NCBI GenBank assembly: GCA_020698575.1
Contig: CM036245.1
Location: 3,967,109-4,031,108 of the forward strand
DNA from: Bostrychus sinensis
Taxonomy: Eukaryota > Chordata > Actinopteri > Gobiiformes > Eleotridae
DNA: 64,000 nt
Reading direction: 5' to 3'
The notes under the pieces are model-generated. The model was not told the origin of the DNA, searched no databases, and worked only from the letters and a program-made list of their open reading frames with translations. Both the position numbers and the translations under genes were made by a program. This document shows, in pieces, positions 9,501 through 19,243 of this stretch (position 1 is the first letter of the stretch; each line of letters opens with the position of its first letter).

Positions 9501-12500
9501 AGCTCATGAACAAATCCTTCAGAGAATGAAGAATAAGGTGGAGCTGATCCCTGCAGAGCCAGCAGACTGTGAAGTGGTCCTGATCTTCTGTGTGGTCATT
9601 TCTCGAGTTGGATCAGACGTGGAGGAAGCAATAATGAGGATTCCAGGTAAAACGTAAAACAATAGAATCTATACTTTACATAGAACCTATACTTTACAAC
9701 AGGTACAGCCACATACATTAAAATAAAAACAGGAGCTATTTGGAGTACAATAATATTCTTTTCTTTCTTAATGTAAACACTGACAGACCTTATTAGGCCC
9801 GAGCCCCATGAGGGCCTATTGTGTCTGCACAGCAGTGCGTGAAGCGCACAATAACAAAGCGCAAAGCGCTTTCCCATGTACACACTCATGGTAACAAGTA
9901 CTACACAAACACATATACCTCAGGTATGGAAGCCACATACAGTGGGTACCGAAAGTATTCAGACCCCCTTAAATTTTTTGCTCTTTGTTAAATTGCAGCC
10001 ATTTGCTAAAATCATTTAAGTGAATTTTTTCCTCATTAATGTACACACAGCACGACATATTGACAGAGAAACACAAAATTGTTGGCCTTTTTTCTGAATT
10101 ATTAAAAAAGAAAAACTGAAATATCACACGGCCATAAGTATTCAGACCCTTTGCTGTGACCCTCATATATTTAACTCTGGTGCTGTCCATTTCTTCTGAA
10201 GATGGTTCTACACCTTCATTGGAGTCCAATGATTAAACTGATTGGACTTGATTAGGAAGGCCACACACCTGTCTATATAAGAGCTTACAGCTCACAGTGC
10301 AGGTCAGAGCAAATGAGAATCATGAGGTCAAAGAAACTGCCTGAAGAGCTCAGAGACAGAACTGTGGCAAGGCACAGATCTGGCCAAGGTTACAAAAACA
10401 TTTCAGCTGCACTTAAGGTTCCTAAGAGCACAGTGGCCTCCATAATCCTTAAATGGAAGACGTTTGGGATGACCAGAACCCTTCCTAGAGCTGGCCGTCC
10501 GCCAAACTGAGCAACTGGGGGAGAAGAGCCTTGGTGAGAGGTAAAGAAGAACCTAAAGATCACTGTGGCTGAGCTCCAGAGATGCAGCCCTCCACCAGCC
10601 GGGGCTTTATGGTAGAGTCGCCCAACGGAAGCCTCTCCTCAGTGCAAGACACATGAAAGCCTGCATGGAGTTTGCTAAAAAAAAACACCTGAAGGACTCC
10701 AAGATGGTGAGCAATAAGATTCTCTGTTCTGATGAGACCAAGATAGAACTTTTTGGCCTTAATTCTAAGCGGTATGTGTGGAGAAAACCAGGCACTGCTC
10801 ATCACCGTCCAATACAGTCCCAACAGTGAAGCCTGGTGGTGGCAGCATCAGGCTGTGGGGTGTTTTTCAGCTGCAGGGACAGGACGACTGGTTGCAATCG
10901 AAGGAAAGATGAATGCAGCCAAGTACAGGGATATCCTGGACGAAAACCTTCTCCAGAGTGCTCAGGACCTCAGACTGGGCCGAAGGTTCACCTTCCAACA
11001 AACCCTAAGCACACAGCTAAAATAACAAAGGAGTGGCTTCAGGACAACTCCGTGACTGTTCTTGAACGGCCCAGCCAGAGCCCTGACTTAAACCCAATTG
11101 AGCTTCTCTGGAGAGACCTGAAAATGGCTGTCCACCAACGTTCACCACCCAACCTGACAGAACTGAGAGGATCTGCAAGGAGGAACGGCAGAGGATCCCC
11201 AAATCCAGGTGTGAAAAACTTGTTGCAATAATTCCTAAAAGACTCATGGCTGTTTTAACTCAAAAGGTGCTTTTACTAAATACTGAGCAAAGGGTCTGAA
11301 TACTTATGGACGTGTGATATTTCAGTTTTTCTTTTTTAATAATTCTGCAAAAATGTCTACAGGTTTGTGTTTCTCTGTCAATATGGGGTGCTGTGTGTAC
11401 ATTAATGAGGAAAAAAATTTACTTAAATTATTCTGGCAAATGGCTGCAATATAACAAAGAGTAAAACATTTAAGGAGGTCTGAATACTTTCCATACCCAC
11501 TGTACTTATATTTGCTCAGAATGAATGCAAGTCAATGGGCGAAGCCCACTCGTGGGTCAATGACGCTTGTCATTGACATTTGACTCCACGGTCACGTGGG
11601 GGACCTCGAGAACTTTAAAAAAATATATAATTTGTGGGTCCTATGTCAACGGATATATTGTTTTTGCTAAAATTATTTTTTATTTTTCTTCTGCTCTTCG
11701 ACCGCTAATTTGACCCCCTGAAAATTTATGAAAACTCACCAAATTTTGTCCAAAATTTACACGTGCATGAAATTTTTTTTAATATAGGTGTCATACAGAA
11801 TAACACTTATTTACACTGAAGCAGCAGATACCGCACCTGTCCTTCAATTCTCCAATAAATATGAGGCAGTTTTCCCAAACGCTGAGGGGAGTGGCATATG
11901 TGCAGGCTGCAGTTCACTCCAGTGTCTTGTCTGCTCCTCTCTCTCTGATGATCAGCAAAACCAGGAAAACTTCAGTCTGTTGTAAATCGATCGTCTCCTC
12001 GTACACAGTCTGAAGTTACTTCACTTATCTTGTTGTATAACATGCTGGTCAGGGCAACAGTGAGGCTGTAGGCTTCTGTTTAGAATGGGGTTCCTTTAGG
12101 ATTCCTGTTAGGAAGTAATCCAAAAGTAAAGTAACTAAGTTACTTTCATGAGTCAGTAACTAAGGAAAGTAATATATTACTTTTTAAAAGAGTAACTAGT
12201 AATCTGTAACTAGTTACTTTTTTGAGTAACTAACCCAACACTGTATATGAGCAGTGTTATCATGAGGAGGCATTGTTTGACTTGAGTGATGTGAAGAAGC
12301 AGGAATCCATTGTTCGCATCAATCCCTGTGTTTTTGTTGTTATGAAAATTTGTTGAAAGTTACAGTGACACACAGTGCGGAATAACAGAGAGGATTTGAA
12401 CACAGCCTGCACAGACCCCAACAAACTGTGCAGCACCATGTTTTCCTTTCTTTCTACATGTAAACACTGACAGACCTTATTTAGATTTTTTTCTGTAAAA

Positions 12501-13809
12501 GTTAGTCAAACTCAGGAGAACAGTAGTGAGATTTAAATTAATGAGTGAATACAAAGTAGGGCTGTAACTAATGATTATTTTGGTAGTCGATTAGTCAGCG
12601 ATTATGTTTTCGATTAGTCGACAAACGATTATTTCTGTTGTGTCTTGGTGTTTACCTAACACCACACTGCTGTACATATTACACCTGCTCAAGCACATCC
12701 CTGATTATCACCCTTCTACCATAACAACATTCTATTGTTAAAATAATGACCAAGATATACGATATATTATATATTTTTTTACATAACCCCATGTTATGTT
12801 AAAAAATAAAAATATTAGCTATAAATTAGCGTTAAATAACACAACAAAATAAACTGCCATGTTTGTCGTGAGTGAACAACAGAGAAAAGCTTTGATATAT
12901 CTGCAATTTACGGACTGCATGCGACATTTGTCAGCTTGCAGACTACTGTCACATGCTAAATGTGCCTCGTTAGCTTAACCTGCAAAAACCTACCCATGAA
13001 TATCAGAAGTGGACACGGCTCACGGGTGTTTTTAAGGTGCTCATGCATTGCCGTTGTACTCCCGTGAAAAGACCGCTCCATTTTGCACAGCCTACACAGT
13101 ACTGACTTTGTTGACTTTTTTTCTTTGAAATACTTCCACACTTTCGGGTGTTTTGGTCTTATTCTTTTCTCCGCTTCCGTCTGACTTTCTGCCATCATTT
13201 GTGTCTTCTTCATCAGAATGCAGTCAAGAGAGACAGACAATGATAGACAACGGGAAATTCTGCCCCCTTAACTTCCTGCAGTGTATTGCGGTCCCCCAAA
13301 ATAACACCAGGTCATAAAAAAATGCATTTTGTTGTTGTTGCAATTTTACAAACTAAATGTGCATCCATACAACGTGTCGACTATAAAAATTAGCGTTGAC
13401 AAATTTTAATAATCGACATTGGCGATTATCGACTAATTGTTACAGCCCTACAACACAGATTTGTAAACTCAAGTGTAGATCAACTGCATAACAACATGTC
13501 AATATTCTCAGACTGACAAATTTATTTGCACTAGTACAAGTAATGAAAGTAACACATCTGTTGTAACATATTTTAATTTCAGAAACAGAGAGAGAGAAGC
13601 CTGTGGTTCTGGTGGTGATGCATCACACAAGAGAAGAGAACCATCAAACAGATGGAACCCAGTGGAGGACCATATATGAGAATGTGAAGTTTCAGGCTGA
13701 AATTCTCTTCCACCAAACCACAAATGGATTACTGGAGTGTGACAGAAATGACCAGGCCATTCAGAAACTGGGGGACGAATGTAAGGGACTACACTACAGA
13801 ACATATTGA
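5567..13809 (+). CDS. VMHHT-module gene, first full set of exons (uncharacterised)
   Basis: Predicted spliced gene. Exon 1 is non-coding (to 5617). Then come 7017-7045 (ATG at 7025), 8328-8361, 8820-8912, 9428-9646 and 13583-13809 (stop TGA 13807-13809). All junctions are AG/GT and phases agree. The product of about 198 residues starts MDAAESSPTERLVPAPPP, then has a Trp-rich segment, then an alpha/beta-looking module with KVHTIVTAETYGAHEQIL, CEVVLIFCVVISRVGSDVEEA, KPVVLVVMHHT and GLLECDRNDQAI. I recall similar unnamed fish proteins but know no function. It is divergent from the IFI44-like gene, and its last exons are repeated downstream. Exon 4 is the least certain. Confidence 0.65.
5760..5955. 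mobile_element. Dispersed teleost repeat fragment
   Basis: Contains GAGCCTGGCCAGG and CCTGGCTCCAGAGGGGGGCC, phrases I associate with a high-copy fish retroelement. It is GC-rich inside AT-rich intron 1. The class is not certain. Confidence 0.4.
6292..6708. mobile_element. hAT-type non-autonomous element
   Basis: 417 bp with termini CAGGGCTTGACATTAAC and, inverted, GATGTAAAGCCCTG. The flanking 8-mers ATGCTGAA (6284-6291) and ATACTGAC (6709-6716) agree at 6 of 8 positions, as expected of an old hAT duplication. An (ATTT)n run lies at 6528-6570. No transposase was seen. Confidence 0.7.
6709..7016. other. VMHHT intron 1, remainder
   Basis: No exon or repeat was recognised. It ends in the acceptor TTGTGTTACAG before 7017. 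Confidence 0.5.
7017..7045 (+). CDS. VMHHT gene exon 2 (start codon)
   Basis: An exon between GTGTTACAG and GTGAGT. ATG at 7025-7027 gives MDAAESS, ending on a complete codon. The position matches the start-codon exon of the divergent IFI44-like gene. Confidence 0.6.
7046..8327. other. VMHHT intron 2
   Basis: Contains a stretch at about 7235-7640 that looks like a dispersed repeat (phrases GGCCCCATATTCTGC and CTATAGGCCCTTCAG). A one-mismatch CTCF-like motif, CCAGCAGGGGGCGAC, is on the minus strand near 7383-7397. No exon was recognised. Confidence 0.4.
8328..8361 (+). CDS. VMHHT gene exon 3 (PAPPP linker)
   Basis: 34 nt between TTAAACAG and GTATGT encoding PTERLVPAPPP plus one base. The proline run parallels the proline micro-exon of the IFI44-like gene, in keeping with their mirrored 5' ends. 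Phase is 0 in, 1 out. Confidence 0.6.
8820..8912 (+). CDS. VMHHT gene exon 4 (Trp/Leu-rich segment)
   Basis: 93 nt between TTCCATCAG and GTGAGT, phase 1 in and out. In the phase set by its neighbours it reads ENIMEGLCTWLLLWFWTKPR and onward. A second frame over most of the exon reads GFYFGFGLNLGFGFVDYGLE, a Gly-Phe pattern; that frame does not fit the splice phases. A 93-nt homologue occurs once in every 5.4 kb unit (first at 14216-14308), with the same boundaries and phase. Confidence 0.5.
9428..9646 (+). CDS. VMHHT exon 5, copy 1
   Basis: 219 nt between CTCTTTCAG and GTAAAA, phase 1-1. The 73 codons encode a basic lead-in, then KVHTIVTAETYGAHEQILQR (strand, loop, helix), then CEVVLIFCVVISRVGSDVEE (strand, SRVG loop, helix), ending AIMRIP. 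The pattern looks like the first half of a Rossmann-like or flavodoxin-like fold; no catalytic motif is recognised. Confidence 0.78.
9790..9937. mobile_element. Teleost dispersed repeat, left part (split by Tc1)
   Basis: Starts TTAGGCCCGAGCCCCATGAG, with GCGCAAAGCGCTTTCCC inside. The sequence right of the Tc1 element (11505-11800) continues with CTTCTGCTCTTCGACCGC and AAAACTCACCAAATTTTG, phrases that belong to the same abundant fish repeat. The Tc1 element therefore inserted into it. The class is unknown to me. Confidence 0.55.
9940..11502 (+). mobile_element. Tc1-like element, inactive, copy 1
   Basis: 1563 bp between TA duplications, termini CAGTGGG...CCCACTG, with inverted repeats of about 220 bp. 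Each inverted repeat carries an outer and an inner GTATTCAGACCC direct repeat (IR/DR type). The transposase starts at 10313-10507 with the paired-type helix-turn-helix (LPEELRDRTVARHRSGQGYK). A frameshift then stops it at RAGRPPN. Later pieces include SDETKIELFGL, AAKYRDILDENLLQSA, and PSQSPDLNPIELLWRDLK near 11040-11150. The segment normally holding the second catalytic Asp (before PKHTAK) is deleted. Confidence 0.93.
10313..11235 (+). pseudogene. Tc1 transposase pseudogene, copy 1
   Basis: DDE transposase of the Tc1 family. The N-terminal 65 codons are intact (DNA-binding domain). The remainder is in shifted frames: at 10753-11025 with FSAAGTGRLVAIEGKMNAAK, at 10836-11231 with PKHTAKITKEWLQDNSV and DLNPIE. 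Lesions are a frameshift after the GRPP linker, loss of the DNDP part of the second catalytic block, and a small indel at about 11161-11175 that differs among copies. It cannot make active enzyme. Confidence 0.9.
12105..12245. repeat. GTAACT-rich palindromic dispersed repeat
   Basis: Repeated GTAACTAGTTAC and AGTAACTAA words, ending TTGAGTAACTAACCCAACAC, the tail of a widespread fish short repeat. Equivalent copies lie near 17540, 22975, 28410 and 33850. Confidence 0.6.
12557..13450 (-). mobile_element. hAT element remnant with BED zinc finger, copy 1
   Basis: 894 bp with inverted termini TAGGGCTGTAAC and GTTACAGCCCTA, next to ATTAGTCGACAAACG-type subterminal repeats typical of fish hAT elements. 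The minus strand carries one coding remnant, 13240-12956 (94 codons), with RPKHPKVWKYFKEKK, CRLCKMERSFHGSTTAMHEH: a BED zinc finger (C-x2-C, H-x-H). The DDE and dimerisation parts of the transposase are missing. A clean 8-bp target duplication is not visible. Confidence 0.8.
12956..13240 (-). pseudogene. BED zinc-finger fragment of hAT transposase, copy 1
   Basis: Only the N-terminal DNA-binding BED finger survives: VWKYFKEK, then VLCRLC, then HGSTTAMHEHLK. ZBED/hAT transposases continue for several hundred residues after this point; here the frame ends after about 30 unrelated residues. A start Met exists, but no promoter context is evident. Confidence 0.75.
13583..13809 (+). CDS. VMHHT exon 6, copy 1 (stop and alternative donor)
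   Basis: Acceptor TTTTAATTTCAG; phase 1 in. It encodes ETEREKPVVLVVMHHTREEN, then EILFHQTTNGLLECDRNDQA, and reads to TGA at 13807. After 198 nt the sequence AT|GTAAGG (13781) is a good donor that would keep phase 1, so the exon can end the protein or be spliced onward to the exon-4 homologue at 14216. The VMHHT His pair is conserved in all copies. Confidence 0.75.
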
Positions 13810-14215
13810 ATTAAAATGTTGCTGATTTAGCATGTATAAAAAAAATATATATACTTAAGACAAGGCTTAAAAATGTTTAATTACAACAGTACCAACAGCC
13901 TTTTGCTGAAAATCAAAACACTTAAAACCGAAGGCTAAGGAAGGAAAGGTTAACCAGAGCAGGGTATGATGCTTAGTGTGGCTACTAGCAACACACAACA
14001 GATAAATGAGCACACGTCCTTCAAATCGAACAATGCACGGCATCTTCTCACACATCCATGTGACCTTTCAGGACACAGCACCAGGGCCGTCCAAGGATCA
14101 CCTCTGGGAGTGAAGGGGGCAGGAGGAAGGGGGGTTAGTCGGCCAATGTCATAAAATTTGATTTTTACATAAAAGTACAAAATGATTCTAATACAGAAAT
14201 GTTGGCCTTCTACAG

Positions 14216-14451
14216 CAGAGTGGAGGCAAGGGCTTTGGCCTAGACTTAAGCTTTGGTTCTGGACTACACCTCTGCTGTGGCTTAGAAAATTGTGGACTAC
14301 AATCTGTGGTGAGCCAGAGTTTGTCTTGTTTGGTTTTGGATGATAATCTAGTTTGAGGAGTTTAGGGGATTTTTTTCCTCTTTCAGGATTTTTCAGAAAA
14401 GATCGGAGGATGAAAGTCCACACTATTGTTACTGTAGTAGGCTCAAGCCGG
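14216..14451 (+). pseudogene. Paralogous VMHHT exon 4 (14216-14308) and truncated exon 5 (from 14387), copy 1
   Basis: The exon 4 homologue has 93 nt between CTTCTACAG and GTGAGC, phase 1-1, reading AEWRQGLWPRLKLWFWTTPL and onward. The exon 5 homologue begins after CTCTTTCAG with FFRKDRRMKVHTIVTV and is cut at the unit junction, where it reads into intron sequence and a stop 15 codons later. Exon 4 could be spliced to exon 5 of the next unit (14863) with the frame kept. If not, both are relics of a second gene. Confidence 0.6.
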
Positions 14452-14862
14452 GTAGCACAAACCTCTGGGTGATCCAGCAGCCGGGTAGCACAGGCCCCAG
14501 AGCGATGTAGCAGGCTCTAGTTTCATGCCAAGAAAGAGTACTACAGATGCAGTGTTTGCTTTGAGGATGCTGCAGGAGAAGTACAGAGAAGATCAGAGGG
14601 CTCTGCATTGTGTTATTGTAGATTTAGAATAACCTCATGCATTAATGAAGCAGTAACTTTGCATCGTTATTGCCCATGTACTTGTGGGATTTTTTTAAAT
14701 GCAAGCAGTGATAACACTGACACAATTTAAGACTTTTACCTTTTTACATTTTAGTACAAGTGTAACAGTGATGTGAAACATGTACATCATTCAGTACACA
14801 ATTTGAGTGAGAATTATTTTAAGAGTTTGAGAAGCATGAGTGACTTTTTTTTCCTCTTTCAG

Positions 14863-15081
14863 TATTTTGCAGAAACGTTCGGAGGCTTTCATCCAAGCTG
14901 AAAGTCCACACCATTGTTACTGCAGAAACATATGGAGCTCATGAACAAATCCTTCAGAGAATGAAGAATAAGGTGGAGCTGATCCCTGCAGAGCCAGCAG
15001 ACTGTGAAATGGTCCTGATCTTCTGTGTGGTCATTTCTCGAGTTGGATCAGACGTGGAGGAAGCAATAATGAGGATTCCAG
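14863..15081 (+). CDS. VMHHT exon 5, copy 2
   Basis: Same 219-nt exon. One change, GAAATGGTC, turns Val of CEVVLIF into Met. Splice sites are intact. Confidence 0.7.
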
Positions 15082-15374
15082 GTAAAACGTAAAACAATAG
15101 AATCTATACTTTACATAGAACCTATACTTTACAACAGGTACAGCCACATACATTAAAATAAAAACAGGAGCTATTTGGAGTACAATAATATTCTTTTCTT
15201 TCTTAATGTAAACACTGACAGACCTTATTAGGCCCGAGCCCCATGAGGGCCTATTGTGTCTGCACAGCAGTGCGTGAAGCGCACAATAACAAAGCGCAAA
15301 GCGCTTTCCCATGTACACACTCATGGTAACAAGTACTACACAAACACATATACCTCAGGTATGGAAGCCACATA

Positions 15375-16937
15375 CAGTGGGTACCGAAAGTATTCAGACC
15401 CCCTTAAATTTTTTGCTCTTTGTTAAATTGCAGCCATTTGCTAAAATCATTTAAGTGAATTTTTTCCTCATTAATGTACACACAGCACGACATATTGACA
15501 GAGAAACACAAAATTGTTGGCCTTTTTTCTGAATTATTAAAAAAGAAAAACTGAAATATCACACGGCCATAAGTATTCAGACCCTTTGCTGTGACCCTCA
15601 TATATTTAACTCTGGTGCTGTCCATTTCTTCTGAAGATGGTTCTACACCTTCATTGGAGTCCAATGATTAAACTGATTGGACTTGATTAGGAAGGCCACA
15701 CACCTGTCTATATAAGAGCTTACAGCTCACAGTGCAGGTCAGAGCAAATGAGAATCATGAGGTCAAAGAAACTGCCTGAAGAGCTCAGAGACAGAACTGT
15801 GGCAAGGCACAGATCTGGCCAAGGTTACAAAAACATTTCAGCTGCACTTAAGGTTCCTAAGAGCACAGTGGCCTCCATAATCCTTAAATGGAAGACGTTT
15901 GGGATGACCAGAACCCTTCCTAGAGCTGGCCGTCCGCCAAACTGAGCAACTGGGGGAGAAGAGCCTTGGTGAGAGGTAAAGAAGAACCTAAAGATCACTG
16001 TGGCTGAGCTCCAGAGATGCAGCCCTCCACCAGCCGGGGCTTTATGGTAGAGTCGCCCAACGGAAGCCTCTCCTCAGTGCAAGACACATGAAAGCCTGCA
16101 TGGAGTTTGCTAAAAAAAAAACACCTGAAGGACTCCAAGATGGTGAGCAATAAGATTCTCTGTTCTGATGAGACCAAGATAGAACTTTTTGGCCTTAATT
16201 CTAAGCGGTATGTGTGGAGAAAACCAGGCACTGCTCATCACCGTCCAATACAGTCCCAACAGTGAAGCCTGGTGGTGGCAGCATCAGGCTGTGGGGTGTT
16301 TTTCAGCTGCAGGGACAGGACGACTGGTTGCAATCGAAGGAAAGATGAATGCAGCCAAGTACAGGGATATCCTGGACGAAAACCTTCTCCAGAGTGCTCA
16401 GGACCTCAGACTGGGCCGAAGGTTCACCTTCCAACAAACCCTAAGCACACAGCTAAAATAACAAAGGAGTGGCTTCAGGACAACTCCGTGACTGTTCTTG
16501 AACGGCCCAGCCAGAGCCCTGACTTAAACCCAATTGAGCTTCTCTGGAGAGACCTGAAAATGGCTGTCCACCAACGTTCACCACCCAACCTGACAGAACG
16601 AGAGGATCTGCAAGGAGGAACGGCAGAGGATCCCCAAATCCAGGTGTGAAAAACTTGTTGCAATAATTCCTAAAAGACTCATGGCTGTTTTAACTCAAAA
16701 GGTGCTTTTACTAAATACTGAGCAAAGGGTCTGAATACTTATGGACGTGTGATATTTCAGTTTTTCTTTTTTAATAATTCTGCAAAAATGTCTACAGGTT
16801 TGTGTTTCTCTGTCAATATGGGGTGCTGTGTGTACATTAATGAGGAAAAAAATTTACTTAAATTATTCTGGCAAATGGCTGCAATATAACAAAGAGTAAA
16901 ACATTTAAGGAGGTCTGAATACTTTCCATACCCACTG
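15375..16937 (+). mobile_element. Tc1-like element, inactive, copy 2
   Basis: TA-flanked, 1563 bp, with the same frameshift after GRPP and the same loss before PKHTAK as copy 1. It was therefore already dead when the unit was duplicated. Confidence 0.92.
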
Positions 16938-17990
16938 TACTTATATTTGCTCAGAATGAATGCAAGTCAATGGGCGAAGCCCACTCGTGGGTCAATGACG
17001 CTTGTCATTGACATTTGACTCCACGGTCACGTGGGGGACCTCGAGAACTTTAAAAAAATATATAATTTGTGGGTCCTATGTCAACGGATATATTGTTTTT
17101 GCTAAAATTATTTTTTATTTTTCTTCTGCTCTTCGACCGCTAATTTGACCCCCTGAAAATTTATGAAAACTCACCAAATTTTGTCCAAAATTTACACGTG
17201 CATGAAATTTTTTTTAATATAGGTGTCATACAGAATAACACTTATTTACACTGAAGCAGCAGATACCGCACCTGTCCTTCAATTCTCCAATAAATATGAG
17301 GCAGTTTTCCCAAACGCTGAGGGGAGTGGCATATGTGCAGGCTGCAGTTCACTCCAGTGTCTTGTCTGCTCCTCTCTCTCTGATGATCAGCAAAACCAGG
17401 AAAACTTCAGTCTGTTGTAAATCGATCGTCTCCTCGTACACAGTCTGAAGTTACTTCACTTATCTTGTTGTATAACAGCTGGTCAGGGCAACAGTGAGGC
17501 TGTAGGCTTCTGTTTAGAATGGGGTTCCTTTAGGATTCCTGTTAGGAAGTAATCCAAAAGTAAAGTAACTAAGTTACTTTCATGAGTCAGTAACTAAGGA
17601 AAGTAATATATTACTTTTTAAAAGAGTAACTAGTAATCTGTAACTAGTTACTTTTTTGAGTAACTAACCCAACACTGTATATGAGCAGTGTTATCATGAG
17701 GAGGCATTGTTTGACTTGAGTGATGTGAAGAAGCAGGAATCCATTGTTCGCATCAATCCCTGTGTTTTTGTTGTTATGAAAATTTGTTGAAAGTTACAGT
17801 GACACACAGTGCGGAATAACAGAGAGGATTTGAACACAGCCTGCACAGACCCCAACAAACTGTGCAGCACCATGTTTTCCTTTCTTTCTACATGTAAACA
17901 CTGACAGACCTTATTTAGATTTTTTTCTGTAAAAGTTAGTCAAACTCAGGAGAACAGTAGTGAGATTTAAATTAATGAGTGAATACAAAG

Positions 17991-18884
17991 TAGGGCTGTA
18001 ACTAATGATTATTTTGGTAGTCGATTAGTCAGCGATTATGTTTTCGATTAGTCGACAAACGATTATTTCTGTTGTGTCTTGGTGTTTACCTAACACCACA
18101 CTGCTGTACATATTACACCTGCTCAAGCACATCCCTGATTATCACCCTTCTACCATAACAACATTCTATTGTTAAAATAATGACCAAGATATACGATATA
18201 TTATATATTTTTTTACATAACCCCATGTTATGTTAAAAAATAAAAATATTAGCTATAAATTAGCGTTAAATAACACAACAAAATAAACTGCCATGTTTGT
18301 CGTGAGTGAACAACAGAGAAAAGCTTTGATATATCTGCAATTTACGGACTGCATGCGACATTTGTCAGCTTGCAGACTACTGTCACATGCTAAATGTGCC
18401 TCGTTAGCTTAACCTGCAAAAACCTACCCATGAATATCAGAAGTGGACACGGCTCACGGGTGTTTTTAAGGTGCTCATGCATTGCCGTTGTACTCCCGTG
18501 AAAAGACCGCTCCATTTTGCACAGCCTACACAGTACTGACTTTGTTGACTTTTTTTCTTTGAAATACTTCCACACTTTCGGGTGTTTTGGTCTTATTCTT
18601 TTCTCCGCTTCCGTCTGACTTTCTGCCATCATTTGTGTCTTCTTCATCAGAATGCAGTCAAGAGAGACAGACAATGATAGACAACGGGAAATTCTGCCCC
18701 CTTAACTTCCTGCAGTGTATTGCGGTCCCCCAAAATAACACCAGGTCATAAAAAAATGCATTTTGTTGTTGTTGCAATTTTACAAACTAAATGTGCATCC
18801 ATACAACGTGTCGACTATAAAAATTAGCGTTGACAAATTTTAATAATCGACATTGGCGATTATCGACTAATTGTTACAGCCCTA
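17991..18884 (-). mobile_element. hAT remnant with BED finger, copy 2
   Basis: Same 894-bp element; the BED-finger frame is 18674-18390. Confidence 0.8.
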
Positions 18885-19016
18885 CAACACAGATTTGTAA
18901 ACTCAAGTGTAGATCAACTGCATAACAACATGTCAATATTCTCAGACTGACAAATTTATTTGCACTAGTACAAGTAATGAAAGTAACACATCTGTTGTAA
19001 CATATTTTAATTTCAG

Positions 19017-19243
19017 AAACAGAGAGAGAGAAGCCTGTGGTTCTGGTGGTGATGCATCACACAAGAGAAGAGAACCATCAAACAGATGGAACCCAGTGGA
19101 GGACCATATATGAGAATGTGAAGTTTCAGGCTGAAATTCTCTTCCACCAAACCACAAATGGATTACTGGAGTGTGACAGAAATGACCAGGCCATTCAGAA
19201 ACTGGGGGACGAATGTAAGGGACTACACTACAGAACATATTGA
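19017..19243 (+). CDS. VMHHT exon 6, copy 2
   Basis: Identical in protein to copy 1, with the same TGA and the same phase-1 donor at 19215. Confidence 0.7.

Larger units (their letters stand above)
9771..12481. other. Insert in VMHHT intron 5 flanked by a 24-bp direct repeat (copy 1)
   Basis: The same 24 bp (ATGTAAACAC...GACCTTATT) stands at 9771-9794 and 12458-12481. In the diverged sixth copy the matching intron has a related sequence once (about 37192-37215) and lacks everything in between. The insert holds a split dispersed repeat, the Tc1 element, the GTAACT-rich repeat and unassigned sequence (about 11800-12100 and 12250-12457). Confidence 0.7.
9017..14451 (+). repeat. 5.4 kb tandem unit, copy 1
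   Basis: First of five near-identical head-to-tail units. Homology starts at 9017 inside intron 4; the flank to the left is unique. It contains VMHHT exon 5, an intron with a Tc1 element and a BED-hAT remnant, VMHHT exon 6, a paralogous exon 4 and a truncated exon 5. Length is 5435 bp. The junction to copy 2 follows AGTAGGCTCAAGCCG, where the short word AGCCGGGTAGCACA recurs 33 bp on. Confidence 0.97.

Noticed and set aside
9596..10229. Two minus-strand open frames (97 and 86 codons) repeated in each unit
   Set aside because: They cross exon 5 antisense, dispersed repeat and Tc1 inverted repeat sequence; no coding signature.
10560..11247. Minus-strand open frames over the Tc1
   Set aside because: Shadows of the transposase pseudogene on the other strand.
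11788..11985. 65-codon plus-strand open frame in each unit
   Set aside because: No splice context or family; it sits between the dispersed repeat and the GTAACT repeat in an intron.
12549..13458. 8-bp target duplication of the BED-hAT element
   Set aside because: ATACAAAG and the right-flank octamers do not match well enough to call.
13950..14423. 157-codon open frame on the minus strand, repeated in each unit
   Set aside because: It lies antisense to the exon-4 homologue and the truncated exon 5, has no recognisable domain, and recurs only because the unit is duplicated.
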